This document shows, piece after piece, positions 36,310 to 44,844 of a stretch of DNA of 64,000 nt. The stretch is taken from NCBI GenBank assembly GCA_019694755.1, contig JAIBBI010000007.1, forward strand, positions 21,917 to 85,916. Direction: 5' to 3'. Position 1 is the stretch's first letter; each line of letters begins with the position of its first letter. The notes under the pieces are model-generated. The model did no database searches, had not been told where the DNA came from, and worked only from the letters and a program-made list of their open reading frames with translations. The DNA is from Gemmataceae bacterium (GTDB lineage Bacteria > Planctomycetota > Planctomycetia > Gemmatales > Gemmataceae). Position numbers and translations under genes: made by a program.

Positions 36310-37494
36310 ATGGCCGATGTTGCCGCGATTCAAGAGGCCATCCGAAAACAAGGCCTCGACGGTTGGTTGTTGTACGACTTTCGCGGTCAGAATGCCCTCG
36401 CCAAGAGCGTCGCGGGAATCGACAGAGGGAAGTTCCTTTCCCGCCGATGGTTCTACTTCATCCCCGCGAACGGCGAGCCGAAAAAGCTCGTTCACCGGAT
36501 CGAGCCGGCCGCCCTCGAACACCTCCCGGGATCAACGAGGCAGTACTCCCGATGGCAGGAACTCGAGGCGGGCGTCGGAGAACTGGTCCACGGTACGACA
36601 CGGGTCGCGATGGAGTATGTCCCGCGTAACGCCAACCCGTACGTGAGTCGGGTCGATGCCGGAACGGTGGAACTCGTGCGATCATTCGGTGTCGAAGTCT
36701 GCCCGTCCGGCGATCTGGTCCAGGCGTTCGAAGCCGTCTGGACCGACGAGCAATGGGCCATGCACCAGGAATCCGCGAAGCTCACCCGAGCGGCCTTCGA
36801 TGTCGCGTTCGGCTTCATCGCCGACCGGATCGCCCGCGACGGCTCGGTGCATGAACTCGAGGTTCAGGATCGCATCCTCCGGCATTTCCAGGACAACGGA
36901 CTGACGGCGAATCACGCGCCAATCGTAGGGGTCGGCCCGCATTCCGGCGACCCGCACTATGAGCCCCGACCGGGCGACGCGGGGATCATCCGCCGAGACA
37001 ATTTCGTCCTTGTCGACCTGTGGGCCAAGCTGGACAAGCCGCGGGCCGTATACAGCGATTACACCCGCGTCGCCTTCACCGGGAGCATCGTCCCGGAGAG
37101 GATGACGCAGGTATTCGACATCGTCGCTGCGGCCCGCGACGCCGGCATCCGCAAGGTGCAGGATAGCTTTGCATCCGGGAAGTCGCTTCAGGGCTGGGAA
37201 GTGGACCAAGCGACGCGCGACGTCATCGAAAAGGCCGGCTTTGGCGAGTATTTTACTCATCGGACCGGACATTCGATCGGCGAAGAAACCCACGGCAACG
37301 GCGCGAACATGGACGACTTCGAGACCCGCGAGGAGCGTCGGGTGTTGCCTCGCACCTGCTTCAGTATCGAGCCGGGGATCTACCTTCCCGAATTCGGCGT
37401 ACGCAGCGAGGTCAATGTTTACATTGGCTCGGACAACTCCGTCCACGTGACCGGCGGGGCTCCTCAAACGGAGATCTTCCGGATCGTCGTGTGA
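36310..37494 (+). CDS. M24 family metallopeptidase (Xaa-Pro dipeptidase-like)
   Basis: A 394-residue metallopeptidase. The C-terminal pita-bread domain contains the metal ligands: Asp in VLVDLWAK, Asp in YSDYTRV, His in HRTGHSIG, Glu in SIEPGIY and Glu in VRSEVNV. The ATG at 36310 has GGAGG upstream; the longer frame from 35959 is antisense to the S9 gene. Paired with the divergent prolyl oligopeptidase, it suggests proline-peptide breakdown feeding PutA. Confidence 0.93.
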   Translation: MADVAAIQEAIRKQGLDGWLLYDFRGQNALAKSVAGIDRGKFLSRRWFYFIPANGEPKKLVHRIEPAALEHLPGSTRQYSRWQELEAGVGELVHGTTRVAMEYVPRNANPYVSRVDAGTVELVRSFGVEVCPSGDLVQAFEAVWTDEQWAMHQESAKLTRAAFDVAFGFIADRIARDGSVHELEVQDRILRHFQDNGLTANHAPIVGVGPHSGDPHYEPRPGDAGIIRRDNFVLVDLWAKLDKPRAVYSDYTRVAFTGSIVPERMTQVFDIVAAARDAGIRKVQDSFASGKSLQGWEVDQATRDVIEKAGFGEYFTHRTGHSIGEETHGNGANMDDFETREERRVLPRTCFSIEPGIYLPEFGVRSEVNVYIGSDNSVHVTGGAPQTEIFRIVV

Positions 37495-37552
37495 CGGAAT
37501 CCGACGAATCGCAATTCCCAATCGGCAGCCGACCGACTACCATCACGGGAAG

Positions 37553-38065
37553 ATGACTCTGCCAATCGGCGATTTTCTGAGCCAACTGGGACCGAGACCC
37601 GACCTGATCGCGGCGGCCGGTCTGGGCGTGGCTGGGCTTTCGGCCGCCCTCGGACTCACTCGGCACTGGGTCATGCGACACCGGGAGGAGCAGTGGTGGC
37701 TCAGTCGCCTCACCGTTCCGCCGCGATTGGCCCTGAATTCCGTGAGTCGTCCGCGCGGAGGCGCAGATCGCCGGCGTTCTCCTCGGCGTTTCGGAAATCC
37801 CGTCACCGTGAACCTGTATGACCAGAACGACCGGAAACTCGGTGAGGCTCGGGTCACGGACCGGTCGATCGGCGGCGTGTGTCTGGCCACGTTGACCCGA
37901 CTGCCCGTCGGCTCCCGTCTTGGCGTCGCGCCGTTCGGCCTGCACGACGCATCGACCCGCCTGTCGCTGGAGATTCGCAACGCTCTGGTGGTCGCCGGCG
38001 AGTGGCGGCTGGGGTGCGCCTTTCTTCGCTGCCCAAGTTGGTCGACCCTGATGCACCTTCGCTAA
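37553..38065 (+). CDS. Membrane-anchored PilZ domain protein
   Basis: A 170-residue protein with one N-terminal hydrophobic segment (residues about 18-38). The C-terminal half is a PilZ-type domain with RRSPRR and DRSIGG motifs, which bind cyclic di-GMP in related proteins, and a later GCAFL strand. It likely reports second-messenger levels to an envelope function. It lies 21 bases upstream of the sodium symporter gene, on the same strand. Confidence 0.78.
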   Translation: MTLPIGDFLSQLGPRPDLIAAAGLGVAGLSAALGLTRHWVMRHREEQWWLSRLTVPPRLALNSVSRPRGGADRRRSPRRFGNPVTVNLYDQNDRKLGEARVTDRSIGGVCLATLTRLPVGSRLGVAPFGLHDASTRLSLEIRNALVVAGEWRLGCAFLRCPSWSTLMHLR

Positions 38066-38086
38066 CGCGGCCATACAAAGTTCGTC

Positions 38087-39628
38087 ATGCCGCTTGCATC
38101 CACCACGCTATCATCGCTCGACATGGGAATTGTCGTCGCCTACATCATTGGCACGACAATGCTCGGCGCCTGGTTCACGCGCCGGCAGAAAGACGTCAAA
38201 ACCTACTTCGTCGGCGATCGTAACGTGAGCTGGTGGCTGGTTCTTATCAGCATCGTCGCTACCGAAACCAGCACCGTGACCTTTCTGAGCATCCCTGGCA
38301 AGGGCTTCGACCCGGGCAGTGGAATCCGCCCGGCTGGCGACCTCACTTTTCTGCAACTCACGTTCGGCTACGTCATCGGCCGGGCCATCGTCGCGTGGAT
38401 CCTCCTCCCGCAGTACCTTCGCGGGGAGATCTTCTCTGCCTACCAGTTGCTCAAGGAACGCTTCGATGTCCGCGTGCAACGGACCGCATCGGGGCTCTTC
38501 TTGATCACCCGCACTGTGGCCGACGGCCTGCGGCTGTGGCTGACCGGCCTCCTCCTTCAGCAATTCACCGGCTGGAACATCTCGACTTCCATCCTCGTAC
38601 TGGGCGGAGTGACCATCGTATACACGTACCTCGGCGGCATGGAAGCGGTGATCTGGACCGATCTCGTCCAATTCGTGATTTACATCTGCGGGGCGATCAT
38701 TGCTGCCGCATACATCATCCACCTGCTGCCCGGCGGCTGGGATGCATACGTGCAGACGACCTCCGGCGCGGGTCGATTTCGGCTGATCGACCTCGACACA
38801 AACGTCTTGAAAGCTCAGACGCTCTGGGCCGGTGTATTGGGTGGCGCATTCGTCACGATGGCGAGTCATGGGGCCGACCAGAACATGGTCCAGCGTTACC
38901 TGTGCGCCCGGTCGTTGGGTCAGGCCCGCACCGCGCTTGTACTGTCTGGCCTGGTTGTGGCGGTCCAGTTCACGCTGTTCCTGGGGATCGGCCTCGGGCT
39001 GAGCGCTCTGGTGGGTGCGGGTCAGATGGCGATTCCACAGGGCACGCACACGGACGCGGTGTTCGGGATATTCATCGTCCGGTATCTGCCGACCGGCCTC
39101 ATCGGCCTGGTCGTCGCAGCCGTACTGGCATCCGCGATGGCTTCCTTTTCATCCTCGCTCAACAGCGCGGCCAACGCCGTAGTGGCCGACTTTTACCGAC
39201 CTCTCCGCCCCCACCACACCGAAGCGACTTACCTCCGGATCGCCAAGGCCATGACTAGCGTCGTCGGCTTTGCCAAGGTCGCCGTCGCACTGGCGTGTAT
39301 TCCAATGATGATGTCGGGGGGCGATTATGCAGGCTATCGCAGTGTCGTCGATCAGGTTCTCGCCGTCGCTTCCGTCACGCTCGGGCTCATTCTCGGCCTG
39401 TTCGGGCTGGGGCTGCTACCCGGCCGCGTTTCTTCCGCGTCCGCACTTTGGGGCATGGTGTTTGGCTTCATCGCGGCCGGCGGACTCTGGCTGTCATCGA
39501 CTCTTGGTCGGCCCGTCGTCGCCTGGCCCTGGCTCGCCCCGATCGGGACGCTGACGACTGTTCTGATCGCCGCCTTCGCCAACAAGTACTTGGGATTAGC
39601 GAATGTCACTCGACCGACTCACGACTGA
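38087..39628 (+). CDS. Sodium:solute symporter (SSS family)
   Basis: A 513-residue inner membrane protein with about 13 hydrophobic segments and the SSS family features (GTTMLGAWFTRRQKD, VSWWLVLISIVATETST near the start; GADQNMVQRYL in the middle). An alternative start is ATG 38123. Its last 26 bases overlap murQ, which indicates co-expression. Similarity of arrangement to the MurNAc salvage genes of Tannerella, where I recall an SSS-type transporter beside murQ and a kinase, suggests that MurNAc is the substrate. Confidence 0.85.
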   Translation: MPLASTTLSSLDMGIVVAYIIGTTMLGAWFTRRQKDVKTYFVGDRNVSWWLVLISIVATETSTVTFLSIPGKGFDPGSGIRPAGDLTFLQLTFGYVIGRAIVAWILLPQYLRGEIFSAYQLLKERFDVRVQRTASGLFLITRTVADGLRLWLTGLLLQQFTGWNISTSILVLGGVTIVYTYLGGMEAVIWTDLVQFVIYICGAIIAAAYIIHLLPGGWDAYVQTTSGAGRFRLIDLDTNVLKAQTLWAGVLGGAFVTMASHGADQNMVQRYLCARSLGQARTALVLSGLVVAVQFTLFLGIGLGLSALVGAGQMAIPQGTHTDAVFGIFIVRYLPTGLIGLVVAAVLASAMASFSSSLNSAANAVVADFYRPLRPHHTEATYLRIAKAMTSVVGFAKVAVALACIPMMMSGGDYAGYRSVVDQVLAVASVTLGLILGLFGLGLLPGRVSSASALWGMVFGFIAAGGLWLSSTLGRPVVAWPWLAPIGTLTTVLIAAFANKYLGLANVTRPTHD

Positions 39629-41450
39629 GGCCCGCAATCCGGCGTCGGCCAACTTGGACGAGTTGACCGCTGTTGAAATCGCTCGCCTGATGAATTCCGA
39701 GGATCGGCGGGCCGTCGAATCGGTCGGGCTGGTTGCCGAAGCCGTTGCCCGCGCCATCGAAGTCATTGCCGAGCGGCTGGCGCGAGGCGGCCGGTTGATC
39801 TACGCGGGAGCCGGTACGTCCGGCCGCCTCGGCGTACTCGACGCGACGGAATGCCCGCCGACGTTTAACACGCCTCCGGAAATGGTCATCGGCCTGATCG
39901 CTGGCGGCCCCCCGGCCCTGACCCGCGCGGTTGAAGGAGCCGAGGACTCGCCGGAAACGGGCGCGAACGATCTGCGGGGAGTCAGACTGACGGCCGACGA
40001 TGTATTCGTTGGCATTGCGACCAGCGGACGGACGCCGTACGTGCTCGGCGCGGCCGACTACGCCCGCCAGGTCGGGGCGAAAGTCATCGGCTTGGCCTGC
40101 AACGAAGGATCGGAACTGGAAAGCCGCGTGGACATCATGTTGTGTCCCATCGTCGGCCCGGAGGTGTTGAGCGGATCGACCCGGCTGAAAGCCGGCACGG
40201 CCACGAAGCTGATTCTGAACACGCTGACGACGGGCGCGATGGTCCGCATGGGTAAGACGCTCGGGAACTTGATGGTCGATCTCCGGGCGACCAACATAAA
40301 GTTGAAGGCTCGGACTAATCGAATCGTGCGCACGGTTTGCGGCGTCGATGAATCCGCCGCCGCCCGGCTTCTCGATCAGGCCGGCGGTGAACTGAAGACA
40401 GCGCTCGTCATGCATTCGACGGGCGCCTCGGCCGACGAATCGAGGAAGATGCTCGACACCGTGGACGGCCGAGTTCGCGACGCTCTCGCTGCGGCCGGCC
40501 GGCAGATGCCCTCCGCAAGCGACGCGCAACTGGTCCTCGGTCTTGATGGTGGCGGCACTCACACTGTTGCCATTCTCGCCGATGGGGAGCGAACTTTGGG
40601 TCGGGGAGTTGCCGGTCCCAGCAATCTTCAAGCGGTCGGGGTACCGCGTGCTCTGGCCGCGCTCGACTCGGCCATCGATCGCGCGTTTGCCGATGCGGAT
40701 CGGCCCCGCGTCACCGTCGGTGCGATTTGCCTCGGCCTGGCCGGCGCGGACCGCCCTCAAGAGAAAGCATTGATCCGCGAATGGGTCAGCCGTCATCGGG
40801 TGGCCGAGTGGTGTGACGTGACCAACGACGGCGCGCTGTTGATCGGTGCCGGTACGCCGGACCTCTGGGGCGTCGCCGTTGTGGCGGGCACCGGGTCGAT
40901 CGCCGTCGCCCGCAGCCCCGATGGCCGGATCGCCCGCAGTGGCGGCTGGGGTTTTCTTCTCGGCGATGAGGGCAGCGGCTACGCCCTCGCGATGGACGGA
41001 CTCCGGGCCGCAGCCAAGGCGTCGGACGGCCGGGCCGGTTCAACTCTTCTTGTTGAACGGCTGCTTCAGGCGATGGACCTCAAGGTCCCCTCGGAGTTCA
41101 TCCCGGCCGTCTACCGCGGCGGCTGGGACCGGGCCGCACTCGCTTCACTGGCCCCGGTCGTGATCGACGCGGCCATCGAACAGGACGCGACTGCCGCCCA
41201 CATTGTCCGCGACAACGCCCAATCACTGGCCCACACCGTAATCGCGGCGGCGAAGTCTCTCGGGCTGCGACTGGACCGCCTGCCGCTCGCAATGAGCGGC
41301 GGAGCCCTGCTCTGCAGCGACCACTACGCCGGCGAACTGATTTCGGCCCTTCTCGAACGCGGGACGAGTCCGGATCCTGTCACCCCGGTCGACGACCCCG
41401 CCGTCGGCGCGGTGCGCATCGCGCGGACACGCACGCCGCTGACTGTCTGA
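39603..41450 (+). CDS. murQ: MurQ MurNAc-6-phosphate etherase fused to BadF-type amino-sugar kinase
   Basis: A 615-residue fusion. Residues 1-300 are the SIS-fold etherase MurQ (LTTEARNP, GAGTSGRLGVLDA, ECPPTF, STRLKAGTATK), which cuts lactate from MurNAc-6-P to give GlcNAc-6-P. From residue about 309 an ATPase-type sugar kinase begins (LVLGLDGGGTHT, GAICLGLAGADRP, AGTGSIAVA, GGWGFLLGDEGSG), of the BadF/BadG or NAGK family. One polypeptide could thus phosphorylate and cleave MurNAc or use GlcNAc. The start overlaps the symporter gene by 26 bases. Confidence 0.93.
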   Translation: MSLDRLTTEARNPASANLDELTAVEIARLMNSEDRRAVESVGLVAEAVARAIEVIAERLARGGRLIYAGAGTSGRLGVLDATECPPTFNTPPEMVIGLIAGGPPALTRAVEGAEDSPETGANDLRGVRLTADDVFVGIATSGRTPYVLGAADYARQVGAKVIGLACNEGSELESRVDIMLCPIVGPEVLSGSTRLKAGTATKLILNTLTTGAMVRMGKTLGNLMVDLRATNIKLKARTNRIVRTVCGVDESAAARLLDQAGGELKTALVMHSTGASADESRKMLDTVDGRVRDALAAAGRQMPSASDAQLVLGLDGGGTHTVAILADGERTLGRGVAGPSNLQAVGVPRALAALDSAIDRAFADADRPRVTVGAICLGLAGADRPQEKALIREWVSRHRVAEWCDVTNDGALLIGAGTPDLWGVAVVAGTGSIAVARSPDGRIARSGGWGFLLGDEGSGYALAMDGLRAAAKASDGRAGSTLLVERLLQAMDLKVPSEFIPAVYRGGWDRAALASLAPVVIDAAIEQDATAAHIVRDNAQSLAHTVIAAAKSLGLRLDRLPLAMSGGALLCSDHYAGELISALLERGTSPDPVTPVDDPAVGAVRIARTRTPLTV

Positions 41451-41469
41451 TCTTCAAATCGAGGAATTA

Positions 41470-41498
41470 TTGACAATCTGTGGATTCGGTGTTATCGC
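41470..41498 (+). promoter_or_regulatory. Candidate sigma-70-type promoter before the TPR gene
   Basis: TTGACA at 41470-41475, a 17-base spacer, and TATCGC at 41493-41498. The -35 is perfect and the -10 matches three of six. It stands about 145 bases before the ATG at 41643, so a long leader would result. Confidence 0.4.
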
Positions 41499-41642
41499 CG
41501 GTGCTCGGAGTGGTCGATAGATGTCAAGGCGACTTGAACTTTTTTCAAAGAGACGCCTTGCCAGCCGGGGAAGAATGTCGGTAAGTTGACTTCCCGCTCA
41601 TGATGAGCGGATCAATCCCGACGCTGCACGGAGGCAGTCGCA

Positions 41643-42407
41643 ATGGGTATCACCCTCAATCTCACCGACAGTCTGCTGGCCATGGGGCGCGAGCTCCAGG
41701 AACAGGGCCGCACGCGCGACGCCCGCCTGCTCTTCACCCGCTTGGTGAAGTTCCGCGGCATGCCCGCCGCCACCGCCGAAGAGGCCCACGCCCGGCTGTC
41801 CGAACTGCTCATGGGTGAGAAGCTCTTCAAGCGGGCCCGGCGTCACCTCGCCATCCTCATGTGCATGAAGCCACATACCGGCAAATACTTCCACATGTAC
41901 GCCGTCGCCCTGCACCGCGACTCCAAGGGCGACCCGTACCGCGCGGCCAAGTACTACCAGCAGGCTCTCGACCTCGACCCGACCCGGGCCAAGTGGTGGT
42001 CGAACTACGGCAAACTGCTGACCTCCATCGGCCGCACGGCCGACGGCGTCGCCGCCCTGCGTCAGGCCCACGCGCTGGACGAAAACAGCCCCGCGATTGT
42101 GGCACGCCTGGTCGAGGCGCTCTGCCTCGACGACCGCACCGACGAAGCCCGCACGTTCCTTCGTGCCCAGCGGTTCCAGCACCCGCGCGACGCCCGGTAT
42201 CGCAAGCTTTGGAACGACTTTCAGTTTCGCGTCGCGGCCGGGCAGTACGAGACGTCCAGCGACGACCCGGTCCTGCTTCCGTTCGTGCGTCGGGCCCTGA
42301 TCGGGCCGAGCGCCGGCGGCCCCGGCGGGATCATCCGGATGGACGAGGGTCGCCCGGCCCCGTCGAAGCCGCACCGCCTCGGGCGGATCATTCGCCGCGA
42401 CGCCTGA
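41643..42407 (+). CDS. Tetratricopeptide-repeat protein
   Basis: A 254-residue soluble protein. TPR-like helical repeats are visible, the clearest being YRAAKYYQQALDLDPTRAKWWSNYGKLL near residues 98-125, with weaker repeats before and after. A Shine-Dalgarno GGAGG precedes the ATG. It has a clear intrinsic terminator 35 bases after its stop, so it is a single-gene unit. TPR proteins act as scaffolds; no partner is visible. Confidence 0.75.
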   Translation: MGITLNLTDSLLAMGRELQEQGRTRDARLLFTRLVKFRGMPAATAEEAHARLSELLMGEKLFKRARRHLAILMCMKPHTGKYFHMYAVALHRDSKGDPYRAAKYYQQALDLDPTRAKWWSNYGKLLTSIGRTADGVAALRQAHALDENSPAIVARLVEALCLDDRTDEARTFLRAQRFQHPRDARYRKLWNDFQFRVAAGQYETSSDDPVLLPFVRRALIGPSAGGPGGIIRMDEGRPAPSKPHRLGRIIRRDA

Positions 42408-42441
42408 TTCCAGGCGATCCGACATCGTTGAACCAACTTTC

Positions 42442-42487
42442 CGGCGACGGGAATGACGCAAGTCTTCCCGTCGCCGATGCGTTTTTT
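42442..42487 (+). terminator. Intrinsic terminator after the TPR gene
   Basis: Twelve-base-pair perfect stem (CGGCGACGGGAA at 42442-42453, TTCCCGTCGCCG at 42464-42475) with a ten-base loop, followed six bases later by TTTTTT at 42482-42487. This is the best Rho-independent terminator in the window. Confidence 0.85.
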
Positions 42488-42599
42488 CGTGCAGCGGTTG
42501 CCTGTTCGGTCTTGTTCGCACTTTGTTGACTGGTTGATTTGGCGGGGATCGCTTGCGGGTTGTGCGGCCGGGCCGGTCGTGATTGTCCGCCTACCGAGA

Positions 42600-42632
42600 T
42601 TGAACTGATAGGGTACAGGTGTATAGTTACGC
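42600..42632 (+). promoter_or_regulatory. Promoter and possible repressor operator of imuA-imuB-dnaE2
   Basis: A -35 TTGAAC at 42600-42605, a 16-base spacer and a -10 TATAGT at 42622-42627, five of six to consensus. An imperfect dyad with GTA-N4-TAC at its core (42619-42632) lies over the -10. A repressor binding there would block RNA polymerase; LexA is the usual regulator of this operon type, but I cannot match the site to a known planctomycete LexA box. Confidence 0.5.
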
Positions 42633-42662
42633 TGAATCCGCCCGCTGTCGAGGTATGCCGCC

Positions 42663-43430
42663 GTGATTTCCAGCCCCCCGTCCCCGTTGATCGAGCAACT
42701 CCGGCAGAGCATGGAATCGTGCCGCGCCCGGCTGCCCGAGGGGGCCACTCCGCCGACGGCGACGGGGATCGCCGCGCTCGATCGGCTGCTGCCCGGGGGC
42801 GGGATTGCCGGCGGTTCGCTGCTCGAAATTCTCGAGCCCGGCCCGGCCTGCGGGTCGCACACGTTCGCCGCCGCCCTGTGCCGCCCGGCCGGGCACCGCC
42901 TGATCGTCTTCGACCGGACCGACACGCTTTACCCGCCCGCAGCATTCGCGTGGGGCTGGGGGGCGGATCGGCTGCTCGTCATCCGGCCGCGCGACGACAT
43001 GGAAGAAACCTGGGCGGCCGTGCAGGCCCTCCGCTCGCCCGCGGTCGGCGCGGTGTGGCTCTGGCGCGACAGGCTGGCCACGCCCGACGCCCGTCGGTTG
43101 CGGCTCGCCGCGGAAGAGGGCGGCACGCTCGGCGTGGTATTCCGGCCGGAGCGTGACCGGGGGCAGCCCTCGTGGGCCGACGTGCAGTTTTCCGTCGCCC
43201 CTCAGCCGGGCGGCCTGCGGATCGAAGTGACCCGCTGCCGGGGCGGCTTCTCCCGCCCCCCGATCGATGTGTCTCTGGACGATCTCATGCACACGCCCGG
43301 GGGGGACGCGGATGAAGCGGTTCGGCTGCCTGTTTCTCCCGCACTGGCCCATCCAGCGGCGGCTCGTCGAGCAACCGGATCTGCGCCGGGAGCCGCTCGT
43401 CGTTCACGAGCGCGACGCTCGACGTGGTGA
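42663..43430 (+). CDS. imuA: ImuA-like protein of the mutasome
   Basis: A 255-residue RecA-like protein. Its N-terminal half keeps the RecA-fold layout (GIAALDRLLPGGGIAGGSLLEI), without a clear complete Walker A. Family members act with ImuB and DnaE2 in damage-induced mutagenesis. The start is GTG 42663 with GAGG upstream. Its C-terminal Arg/Ala-rich tail overlaps imuB by about 119 bases. A mini upstream frame (ATG CCG CCG TGA at 42655) lies just before the start. Confidence 0.85.
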   Translation: MISSPPSPLIEQLRQSMESCRARLPEGATPPTATGIAALDRLLPGGGIAGGSLLEILEPGPACGSHTFAAALCRPAGHRLIVFDRTDTLYPPAAFAWGWGADRLLVIRPRDDMEETWAAVQALRSPAVGAVWLWRDRLATPDARRLRLAAEEGGTLGVVFRPERDRGQPSWADVQFSVAPQPGGLRIEVTRCRGGFSRPPIDVSLDDLMHTPGGDADEAVRLPVSPALAHPAAARRATGSAPGAARRSRARRSTW

Positions 43431-44841
43431 GCGGGTAGTGGCCGGGTGCCCGCTCGCGCTCCGGGCGGGAATCCGGCCGGGGATGCCGCTCACCGAGGCA
43501 ACCGCCCTGCTGGCCCGCCGGCCGCCCTCGCTGCACACCCACGACCCGGCCGGGGATCTGGCCGCGCTCGCCCGGCTGGCGGAGTACTGTCAGCAGTTCA
43601 GCCCGTTCGTGGGCTGGCAGACGCTCGGGCCTCGCTCGATCGCGGTACCGACGCCGGTTCCCGAACATCTCTTTTTCGACCTGACCGGCGTGGCAGGTTT
43701 GTTCGGCGGTGAGCCCGCGCTCGCGCGGGCCATCGTGACGGCCTGCGATTCGCTCGGCTACGCCCCCCGGCTCGCCGTCGCCGACACTCCGGGGGCGGCC
43801 TGGGCGCTCGCCAGCGACGGCCGGGAAGTCTCGACGATCGTCGAGCCGGGCGCGACCGAATGCCGGCTGCGTCCCCTGCCCCTCGTCCGGCTCCGCCTGC
43901 CCGCGGACCAGATCGAAGTCCTCGGCCATCTCGGCGTGAGCACTGTCGAACAATTGCTGGAACTGTCGCGCATGGGAGTCGCGGAGCGGTTCGGCCCGCT
44001 CATCGGCCTGCGCCTCGATCAGGCGATGGGCGAGGCCGAGGAGCATCTCGTCGCCCACCAGTCGGCTACCCGCTTCGAGTCGTCCGTGGAACTCGATTAT
44101 CCGGCGGCTTCCCATGAGCTGATCGACCACTTTCTGACCCGGATGCTCGAACAACTCGCTCCCGCGCTCCGCGCCCGGTGTCTCGGCGCGACCCTGCTCC
44201 GTGGCCGGCTGTCGTGCGACGGCGGCGACGCGGTGACCTTCGAGGTCCACGTCTTCCGCGCCACTCACGAGACGGCTCCGCTGGCCGAGCTGCTGCGCCT
44301 CAAGCTCGAACGGATCACCCTGCTGGGGCCGGTCCGCCGGTTGTACCTCGCGGTCGACCGCACCGCGCCGGTCGGCTGGCGCGAGCGCGACCTGTTCGAC
44401 GAAGATTCCCGGCAGGAGCCCGAGTGGGAGCGGCTGATCGGCCGGCTGACGAGCCGGCTGGGAAGCCCGGCCCTGTACGGGCCGGTCCCCGTTGCGGACC
44501 CGATCCCCGAGCGGGCGTACCGCCGCGCGCCGGCCGAGCGGGCGGGCCGGGCCCGGGGTGTGAGCACGATTGCGATCGGCCACCGGCCCTGGCGGCTGTT
44601 CTCGCCACCGATCCCGATTGTCGTGACCTGCCACCGGACGCAGCCGGTCGCTTTCGAATGGGAAGACCAGCGTCACGCCGTCGTGCGGGCCCGGGGGCCG
44701 GAGCGGATCGAGTCCGGCTGGTGGCGCGGCGAATCGACCCGCCGCGACTACTACCGCGTCGAGACCGGCGCGGGCCGGCGGCACTGGATTTACCGCGACC
44801 TGAACACGGGCCACTGGCATCTGCACGGGCACTTCGAGTGA
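43312..44841 (+). CDS. imuB: ImuB, Y-family polymerase-like mutasome protein
   Basis: A 509-residue protein related to Y-family polymerases. The N-terminal palm motif that carries the catalytic acids in DinB is replaced by hydrophobic residues (RFGCLFLPHWPI), as is typical for ImuB, which is catalytically dead and links the beta clamp to DnaE2. The helix-hairpin-helix region (LRLPADQIEVLGHLGVSTVEQLLEL) is present. Start ATG 43312; the preceding frame from 43267 is a chance extension. It overlaps imuA by 119 bases and is followed three bases later by dnaE2. Confidence 0.88.
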   Translation: MKRFGCLFLPHWPIQRRLVEQPDLRREPLVVHERDARRGERVVAGCPLALRAGIRPGMPLTEATALLARRPPSLHTHDPAGDLAALARLAEYCQQFSPFVGWQTLGPRSIAVPTPVPEHLFFDLTGVAGLFGGEPALARAIVTACDSLGYAPRLAVADTPGAAWALASDGREVSTIVEPGATECRLRPLPLVRLRLPADQIEVLGHLGVSTVEQLLELSRMGVAERFGPLIGLRLDQAMGEAEEHLVAHQSATRFESSVELDYPAASHELIDHFLTRMLEQLAPALRARCLGATLLRGRLSCDGGDAVTFEVHVFRATHETAPLAELLRLKLERITLLGPVRRLYLAVDRTAPVGWRERDLFDEDSRQEPEWERLIGRLTSRLGSPALYGPVPVADPIPERAYRRAPAERAGRARGVSTIAIGHRPWRLFSPPIPIVVTCHRTQPVAFEWEDQRHAVVRARGPERIESGWWRGESTRRDYYRVETGAGRRHWIYRDLNTGHWHLHGHFE

Positions 44842-44844
44842 GCC

